Shown: piece by piece, positions 57,120 to 64,000 of the stretch
How positions within the stretch are numbered: the stretch's first letter is position 1
Layout: each line of letters starts with the position of its first letter
DNA from: Aquatica leii
Taxonomy: Eukaryota > Arthropoda > Insecta > Coleoptera > Lampyridae
DNA length: 64,000 nt
Reading direction: 5' to 3'
Assembly (NCBI GenBank): GCA_035610365.1
Contig: CM069432.1
Location: 27,962,354 to 28,026,353, forward strand
The notes under the pieces: generated by a model
The model's input: the letters and a program-made list of their open reading frames with translations, nothing else
Told to the model about the DNA's origin: nothing
Database searches by the model: none
Translations under genes and position numbers: made by a program

Positions 57120-58760
57120 TCGCATAAAGGTCTTTCCGACGCCAAACTTGAAGAGTTGATCAATGAATTTGCTGGTAATATTTCTGACGAGTTGCAATCG
57201 GAGAGTGAAGATTTGTTACTTAAAGACAGTGATGTCGACAGTGTGAATATTGCTAACCATTCATCTGACGATAGCGGTAGTGAACCACCCAACGATGAAA
57301 ATATAAATACGACTGTTACCAAAGAAGAAGAAACCTGGATTTACAAATTATAATGAAAATAGAGTTACACCTAAGAGGCATTTCAGTTATTTGTAACTGA
57401 TGAAATGTTGAACATTATAATTCAAGAAACTAACAGTAGAGCTATTTTGTTGAAAGGAAATAAATAGCAAAATGTAGCTAGTGTTGAAATGAAAGTATTT
57501 ATAGGTCTATGGATTATTGCTGGTTCACTGAAAACATGTCAAGAGCCAATTCTAGAATTATGGAGTCATCCAGCATTACAACAAACGATTTTTTTTCTAC
57601 AATGTACTTAAACAGAATGAAAAAAATACTGAGATTTGACAATATAAAGACGAGATTGAATTGAAGACATAATTGATACGTTTACTTTGAAATGCAAGAA
57701 ATCATATATTTCTAATGTTGAAGTTTGCATTGACAAACAGCTTGTTCTATTTCGTGGCAGGTGTCCGTTCCGTGTTCATATAAAATGAAAACTAGCCAGA
57801 TATGGAATAAAAATATGGACTCTATGTGACGTGGAAAATTCTTATTGTTGGAACATGCAAGTTTATTCAAGAATGTTAAACAATTCCCCAGAGAAGGAAC
57901 AAGGCAAACGGGTTGTTTTAGATTTGGTGAAAAGTTTGTCTTCCGGTTATAGAGTTACCACCGATAACTTTTTTACATCCCTAGCTCTCGTACAAAAATT
58001 ATTGAAACAAGAGAAAACCTTAAACGGAACAATGAAGCAAAACAGAAAAGAAGTTCTTTAAGAAACTCGTCCAAATAGACAAAATGTTGCTTATTCAACG
58101 CAAGCTTTATATTTTCAAAGTGCTATGATGATTTCCTATGTTCCCAAGAAAAATAAAGGTGTACTTTTAGTATTAACACAACATTTTGATTTTGATATAT
58201 CAGACAAAATAACTAATTGCAAATCAACTATCATACTTAACTATAACAAGTGCAAAAGAGCTACACATTCCTTGGATCGCAAGGTTGAAGAATACTCACG
58301 TTCTCGTAACACAAAACAGTGGTCATTGGGTTTGTTCTTTCATATTTTGGATTTGGCAGCGATAAACGCATTTACTTTGTTCATCCTTAAACACGATAAT
58401 TATGAGAAAAGAAAAGCTTTCAGAAGACGGTTGTTGGTTCAAGAAATAGAGATGGAACTAGTAAAATCACTAATAGCTGAACGATCAACAGAACATCTAC
58501 CTAAATACATAAAAACAACATTCGTGTAATTTTGGAAACGGATAATCCAGAAGACCAACAACAAGGTAATAAACTAGAAACATGTGCAAAACGTGGTCGC
58601 TGTGTTATGCGTAATCGTGATTTGTAGCCACTTTCAACTTTAAAAATGCACTATGGTGTAAAAAAAATAAATGCGGCGATAAGCGGTTTAAAAAAACATC
58701 TATGCAAAGTTGCAATTTGTTGTCCTTGGTTCTCACAAAAAAGGTGTTTTTGAACTTTTG
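57120..58760 (+). pseudogene. piggyBac transposase 4, decayed
   Basis: ATG 57120 opens MSHKGLSDAKLEELINEFAG followed by an acidic N-terminus (NHSSDDSGSEPPNDEN). After a frame change come VTDEMLNIIIQETNSRAI, the MKVFIGLWIIAGSLKT segment, the first catalytic block (VCIDKQLVLFRGRCPFRVH), the second (YRVTTDNFFTSLALVQKL) and the third (RATHSLDRKVEEYSRSR). The cysteine-rich C-terminus is only partly readable (CAKRGRCVMRNRD). Stops and frameshifts occur near 57352, 57465, 57610, 57787, 58061 and 58527. The third aspartate is preserved here, in contrast to the other copies. I could not find its TTAA-flanked ends. Confidence 0.83.
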
Positions 58761-59188
58761 CCTTTGTAATAAGCCCTTAATTCTTGTTAATTCTTACAAA
58801 AACAGGATTTAAAATACCAGGCGGCATGGGTTTTACATAAACTTGTTATTCACTTTCAATAGAAAAAAAGGGTTTGTCTAACACGGTGGTCTTCCCGTGT
58901 TCAGGCTCTTGACGCGTTACGTTCTCGCTATTTTGTTGTTATTAAAATATTAGCCTACTTGGAATTAAACTGAAGAAGCCAAGACGAACAACGCAAACCT
59001 AAAAGTTTGATAACTTATTATAACAATTTTCAACCATTATCTTGATAATTGTACAAAATAAAGTACTGGAACATTAATATTGTCTCCAAAATGCTACTCA
59101 AGAAGATGTAGAACAATCAATTGAGATGCTGCCTTTACTTCTAACCCAATTCCAAAACATATATATTAAATAATTGGGATATTGTTAA

Positions 59189-60903
59189 CGCTTCGTTAGT
59201 GTACCGTAAAAAAATTACTTAGTAAGTGTTCTGGGGTATGTCATACCCCACAAACTAAATTTACTCAAAATTTAGTTTTTTTGACATTTTCTTAATTTAA
59301 TTATTAAAGTGATTTTTTACTTACTCTTGAGTCGAATAAAACAAAAAATTTTAGTAACAGCAACTTTTTTTTAAATTCTATTTAATTTGCCCAAAACATA
59401 AATTGTAGTTTTCAAAAAAAAGGACACCCACTATTATAAAAATTATATTGCTAATCTACATACTACTACAATAAACTTAAACACATTTTAAAACAAATGC
59501 CTGAAAAACAAAACACAACTTAAATTAAAACAAAGTCACTGAAAATAAAAAAGTTATGGTCTCTCGAAGCTGGCACAATTTTCGCAGCTCAATAAAGCGT
59601 GCTCTAAGCACAGTGGAGTGTCACACTGCATACAGACATAAAAAGTCTTTACTCGTTTAACTATATCTTGTGGGTTGTTACTTCTTTTAAAAGGACCTCC
59701 TGGCTGTGTGCCAACGTATACTTCCATGTTCAGACAATAAAATGTATTTGCGTCAACGAGGGCGAATACCTTCAACCTGTATTTCGCAGGTTTATTGGGA
59801 ATACGTTGAAAGAATGACACTCGTCCTCTGAATGGCCAACTTCTCATCAAATGTTAGGTTTTTACTAGCCGTATAATGCCTCTTACAGTTATCAACAAAA
59901 TGTTCGAATACTCCTCGAATTGCTGCGAATTTGTTAATCTCTTTACGTTGTGCTCTATTGGTGAAGTTGTCAAACCGCAGTGACTGTAGTAAAATATAAT
60001 ATCTTTGCTGTGACATTGTTGTGCGAAACAAATCAATGCCACTACCATCAGTCTTCCAAAGATCCGCAGTATTTTGCCGATTTGCCTTATATAATCCAGT
60101 CAAATAAAGCATGCAAATGACTGCTTTGATTTCAAGTTTGTCGGTAGGTTTTGCCAAGTACTTTAGTTGCTAATTTGACATTTGTATAACGAACAATATC
60201 ATCCAGCACTTCTTCTGTAAAAAAAAGTAGCTATCAATCAAACGGGGTATTCTTTTCTGGCGCGACACCAACCACGCCGGGTAAATGAATTATTATATTC
60301 TCTGATCTGGTTCTAACGTTTCGGGTGTTTGAAAGTTTTGACCATTTTGATTTACATTTATCTAATAAATACCTGTTACTATTGGCAGACGAAACATTCT
60401 TCCGATTCTACATTTTCAGGCAATCCTTCCACTTCCTCTTTTGAGCTTTCTTCTCCGTCTTCTATGTTTATTTCTGCCTCAACTTCTTCTCCTTCAGACT
60501 CACTGCTTATAATAAATTCATCATCCTCTGACAACTTACCAAACTCGTCCCATAACCTCTGAAGCTTTCGCTGGCCTTCTTCATACGACATATTGCTAAA
60601 ATATACCACATTGACAAATAACGTTTGAGAAGTAAACTAAAAACCGTTTTATTTACCATTCAATGCGATGTACACGAAAAATTACGCAAATAGTGTTCCG
60701 GGGTATAGCATACCCCAACCGTCTTCGCCGAGATCTGATATCAAACTAAAAGGCCATAGACAGGGTACTGCACGCGTGTTCTTTTAAAATATGTATGAAC
60801 TAAAGCTATCGACAGCTAGAGGTCTCTAGGTTCTCTAATTTTAAGTTTATAGCTGTAAATAGAGACACTGGGGTATAATATACCCCGGAACACTAACGAA
60901 AGG
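59189..60903 (-). mobile_element. piggyBac-type element 5, deletion derivative, nested in hAT
   Basis: A 1715 bp element with TTAA on both sides (59185-59188 and 60904-60907). The ends read CGCTTCGTTAGTGTACCG on the left and, reversed, CCTTTCGTTAGTGTTCCG on the right. Three palindromes of the form GGGGTAT...ATACCCC (59233-59249, 60700-60716, 60870-60886) lie near the ends, each preceded by an AGTGTTC-like word. The transposase on the minus strand lacks its middle part. The hAT reading continues on both sides, so this element entered the hAT later. Confidence 0.92.
59554..60591 (-). pseudogene. piggyBac transposase 5, internally deleted
   Basis: ATG 60591 opens MSYEEGQRKLQRLWDEFGKL and an acidic N-terminus (SESEGEEVEAEINIEDGEE). 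After a frame change come FFTEEVLDDIVRYTNVKLA, IKAVICMLYLTGLYKANRQ, TMSQQRYYILLQSLRFDNF and the first catalytic block LTFDEKL, continued after a frame change as PFRGRVSFFQRIPNKPAKYR. It then passes from NNPQDIVKRV directly into the cysteine-rich C-terminus (TFYVCMQCDTPLCLEHALL, CENCASFERP), so the part with the second and third aspartates is missing. It cannot be active by itself, but its ends could still be mobilised. Confidence 0.88.
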
Positions 60904-61817
60904 TTAAAAACAAAACAGTTGAATTATCAAATAAATGGAGCATTGAACCTTGTTTCGGTAAAAAGAGATTGCGTCTAGTAAAAAAAATCTTTAACAAACT
61001 GGATCACCCCATTTAAAATAGTAAAGAATGTTTTAAAGTGAGAGTTTTTTAATAACGTAATTGACATAGTATTTACTCAATTAAATATTAAATTTAAATC
61101 CGTGCGTAAAGTAAGTAGACTTTTTAAATGTTTATCGCTAGTATATCTTGTCGCATCATCTGATGAAACTATTTTGGTTGATTCCAAATTGTTAAAATTG
61201 GCTTATTTTTTAGATATTTTTTGTAGTTTTGGACCACAATTAATAACATTTAAAATGTGTTTTTTTATTCAATTAAGACAAATTACTTCTATACGTGAAG
61301 TTGCTGAATTACTCTAAATTTACACCTCAGTCTCTCCCAAAAGATATTTACAAAGCAGTATGTCTCAATCTCGTCTTAGCTCTTTGGCCACAATATCAAT
61401 TGAAAAACCAATTGCTGGTCAACTTGATCTGGGTAAATTAATTGACCGATTAACAGTTTTAAGATTTGTAAACGTCTTAATGTAGTTTATAACATAATCG
61501 TGTATAATTAATTCAATATTACTGTGTGAATATGTCATATATTTAAAAATTTTAAATCAATTGTCATTAAATAATGTTTAAAATTGAAATTTAAAAATAA
61601 AGACTAGAAAAATTAGAATTTTATTAGAACATTTGTGAGAAAAAAAAAAGGAGGAGCACAGATCTTATTTGCTCCAGGGCGCTGTATATGTAGCTACGCC
61701 TCTGAATTTAAATAATGTAGCGCAAGTTGCAAATGAAGTTTGGGAAGCAATCTGGTATTTCTATTATTTCTTTAGCTAGACAGGTAATAAAGTTACAATG
61801 GTTTATTTGCTTTAAGC

Positions 61818-61890
61818 TTCTAATGGGAAACACCCCATACCATTAGAATGTGAATAGGTTCGATCTTAAGCGGTCTTTCAGTTCAAGACG
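61818..61890 (+). repeat. short dispersed repeat, copy 2
   Basis: Inverted partner of 53535-53610 (shared ATTAGAATGTGAAT and CGATCTTAAGCGGTC). It lies about 120 bases beyond the end of the hAT element at 61704, and copy 1 lies a similar distance beyond the other hAT remnant. Confidence 0.65.
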
Positions 61891-62772
61891 ATTGTACAGT
61901 AATTCCAAACCTTGGCGGATTTGATTATTCGCGGAAGTAAACAAAGTAAACACATATATAAAACAGTATTTATAGCTTTTACGATGCATTATATTAAATT
62001 ATAAAACCCAATATGTTGTAATCCTTCCCCGGTTGCCACTAGGGTTAGATTTAAATGTCGGGTGTCTCAGCGGTGCCCAGGGTTCAATAACTCGCTATAC
62101 CGCTTAATACATTCATTTCAACCAAAAAAAAATTAAAATCACAAAACTAAATAACATTTAAAAAAAAATAAAATAATTTACAACGCATCTATGTATACAA
62201 TAAAAAAACAAAATTTAATTTCTGGTTATATACTCCCCAGACGGGACGCTTCTGGTCGGGAACGGTACGGCAGGGTCCTGTACTGCGCCTGAAATAAAAT
62301 AAGGTTAATTCTTCTAAATTACCTTTAATCGTGTTACGGCCGTTGGTATTTTAAGTATGTGGCTTTGTGTAGTTTTATTGGGATTTAGGGATTCAGCACC
62401 GCTGCAGTTAATGTGTAAGTAGCGTAGAATAATTAAGTTTAGTGGTTTTAACCCTAAATTCAGTTGTAGGTGGAATTGCAGTCCGTTCTTGTTCGTTATT
62501 CTTCCCCGGTTGGCAATTTCTACTTCCACTTGACAACTTAAATGTTTACGCTGCTTCCCAATGAAGCTCGTCGTTGGTTAAACGGATGTCGGTTAACTAC
62601 TAGGCAATGACGGATTAATAGCACAAAGAGTTGTAGTTAATCGGTAAGTAATTGATTTATTTGCATGTTGTCTTCTGGCGAACGAAATTGAATTCTAGAT
62701 GATTGTTCTCGTATGGACGGGTGGACAGTTGTCGTTATTACTTACAACTACAAGGCGAGGGTATCGGAGATG

Positions 62773-62846
62773 TAGGTATTCCATACATCGAATAGGAATA
62801 AATAACGAGGGAGCTAAGATGTAGGTATTCCATACATCCAATAGAG
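62773..62846. repeat. tandem copy of a short palindromic word
   Basis: GATGTAGGTATTCCATACAT occurs twice, at about 62769 and 62818. Each copy can fold on itself (GATGT with ACATC). The unit is about 49 bases and occurs in the GC-richer block. No function is known to me. Confidence 0.55.
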
Positions 62847-64000
62847 GTGGAATCGTCGTCGGTAGTCCTTACGACAGGAAGGTTTAGGAGTTTAAGGGGA
62901 GTTCTAGAAGGTAAGCTCGAGAACCTGGTTCTGTCTGTTTAATTGTCGTGCTGCTGGTTTTATAGGGATCCTTATCAATTCTGGACGGAAACTAGGAAGG
63001 TGTTTTAGGGTATGGAAAAGCGGGGATTATCACCTCATACTTACAACGCCACTCGCGCCTATTATATGAATTATAATTGAAAATAATTACACTATTTACG
63101 CATTTATAATTTAAATTAAAATAAATTGACGGATTCTTACAATGTCTAACTTCTTTTACGGAATCATTAATAATATATTCTTTAGAAACACATCTGTGTT
63201 AGAAAAACTTACAATCTCTTTTTAAAGTTTTTGACAAAAAAGAAATCCTTAATAAATAAAAAGGTATTACTGTACAAATTTATTCAAATATACTTACGTA
63301 TTTTTTGTTCAAAACTAGGAAAATTTGTTGTACGCACTTTACATTACGGATAAAACCAGAAATTGTTGATTAGATGCACGACTCATATTATAGGCTAGTT
63401 AGTGAAGGTATCCGCTGTATTGCGTTGCTGTATAAACCTATATAGATAAGCCTGACACACCGCGATACCTGTTATTACTTGTATTTTATGCACCTGTCTA
63501 TTTTTATATTCTACTTAGGACGTAAAATCGCCAATAATTTATTAGATGGAACATAATGGAAAGTAAGGAAATGGTAGTAGAGCGACCAAAAAGAATTAGA
63601 AAGAAACTGCGTAGGCTGTTGGACGGTTCAAAGTCAGGATGGTTGAGTGTGATCAAAAAGAGACGTTACAACAGTGTATGAAACGTAGTAGCTACCGGCG
63701 TTCTTTATTGGAGTCAACATTTTTTGAGTAAATGTTAAAGTCGTTAATAAAATGTTTTAGTTTCTTTTTATGAAATATTATATTCGTTTATTTGAATGAG
63801 AATAGAATTTTGTTGGTTATTGTCGTTTATTCAGTGTGAGAAACTAGAGAACAAGGCTTACATGCGTAAATTGTTCTGAAAAATCTTTGACAAAATAAGG
63901 AAATACCCTACACATGTCTTTATATAAAAAATTTAAACAATCTTTTGTTAAACATTTAAAAATTCAATGAAATGTTGCTTTTTGTTAGAATTAAAATAAT

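Larger units (their letters stand above)
59010..61485 (+). pseudogene. hAT transposase (ZMYM1-like), interrupted
   Basis: From about 59010 the sequence reads in pieces up to LTQFQNIYIK at the TTAA insertion site. It resumes after 60908 with VELSNKWSIEPC, the basic RLRLVKKIFNKLDH, and KVRVF...VIDIVFTQLNIKFKS. The open stretch 61102-61317 follows (MRKVSRLFKCLSLVYLV... IREVAELL), and the hAT dimerisation end at about 61360-61485 (SQSRLSSLATISIEKPIAGQ, LGKLIDRLTVL). The front of the protein, with the zinc finger and RNase H-like core, is absent or unreadable. Confidence 0.75.
58990..61704 (+). mobile_element. hAT element (ZMYM1-like), split by a piggyBac element
   Basis: The right end reads GTAGCTACGCCTCTG, which reversed is CAGAGGCGTAGCTAC, a typical hAT terminus. 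Transposase pieces lie on both sides of the piggyBac element at 59189-60903: QNATQEDVEQSIEMLPLLLT before it, and KWSIEPCFGKKRLRLVKKIF, VFTQLNIKFKSVRKVSRLFK and the C-terminal dimerisation region MSQSRLSSLATISIEKPIAG after it. This C-terminus is shared with ZMYM1-like host proteins derived from hAT. The left end is not identified. Several stops and frame changes are present. Confidence 0.8.
61705..64000. other. stretch without a recognisable gene
   Basis: No protein domain or terminal repeat that I can support. The block from about 62010 to 63010 is GC-richer than its surroundings and has CTTCCCCGGTTG twice (about 62023 and 62502), so it may be part of an unrecognised element. The remainder is AT-rich. 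Confidence 0.4.

Noticed and set aside
61599-61615. AAAGACTAGAAAAATTA, also present in the terminal repeat of the 6.2 kb mariner element
   Set aside because: A 17-base AT-rich match with unrelated flanks; not enough to call a mariner end inside the hAT element.
1-64000. CRISPR arrays, operons, prokaryotic promoters, or Polinton-like elements
   Set aside because: No regularly spaced repeats, no dense coding, and no capsid, ATPase or polymerase B motifs. The content is that of a eukaryotic, insect-type genome.

Overview
The window looks like intergenic or intronic DNA from an insect. It is AT-rich, almost free of host coding sequence, and packed with old transposable elements of the mix usual in insect genomes: Tc1/mariner, piggyBac, pogo, hAT, RTE and Jockey/CR1-like LINEs, a Penelope-like element with a GIY-YIG domain, and Ty3/Gypsy LTR fossils. 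The order of insect cannot be fixed from this sequence. The only host-gene candidate is a 34-codon exon with good splice sites on the minus strand at 4674-4775, partly duplicated at 36308-36343.

Layout. 1-4.6 kb: a Ty3/Gypsy fossil sitting inside a DD41D mariner-type transposase gene. 6.2-8.4 kb: a mariner-type element with terminal inverted repeats of about 365 bp. 9.1-14.1 kb: a 1.37 kb LTR followed by a Gypsy fossil that was split by a piggyBac element with a TTAA duplication. 14.8-17.6 kb: an RTE LINE fragment, then two piggyBac halves fused tail to tail between TTAA sites. 17.8-23.1 kb: a LINE split by a 2.54 kb pogo element that carries the longest open frame in the window. 23-27 kb: no recognisable gene.

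27-33 kb: a tRNA-like SINE, an RTE LINE on the minus strand split by a solo LTR, and a second minus-strand LINE split by a 0.29 kb element with 53-bp perfect inverted ends. 33-36 kb: mostly anonymous, but with a well-formed hammerhead ribozyme candidate at 34937-34980. 36.4-40.7 kb: a Penelope-like element with inverted arms, one arm split by a mariner-type element. 41.6-51.2 kb: a Tc1 remnant entered by a Gypsy fossil whose first LTR was in turn entered by a second, related Gypsy fossil on the other strand. 53-61.7 kb: two hAT remnants, a Tc1 copy with a visible intron, a mariner-type remnant and two piggyBac copies, one nested in a hAT element. 61.7-64 kb: unassigned.

Nothing here works together as an operon or pathway. 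The history is of successive insertions, and the target duplications (TA, TTAA, 4-bp, 11-bp) allow much of the nesting order to be read directly. The observations most worth checking are the hammerhead ribozyme, the seven-fold binding-site-like motif and near-intact transposase of the pogo element, the GGGGT/ACCCC palindromes shared by two piggyBac families, and the duplicated exon.
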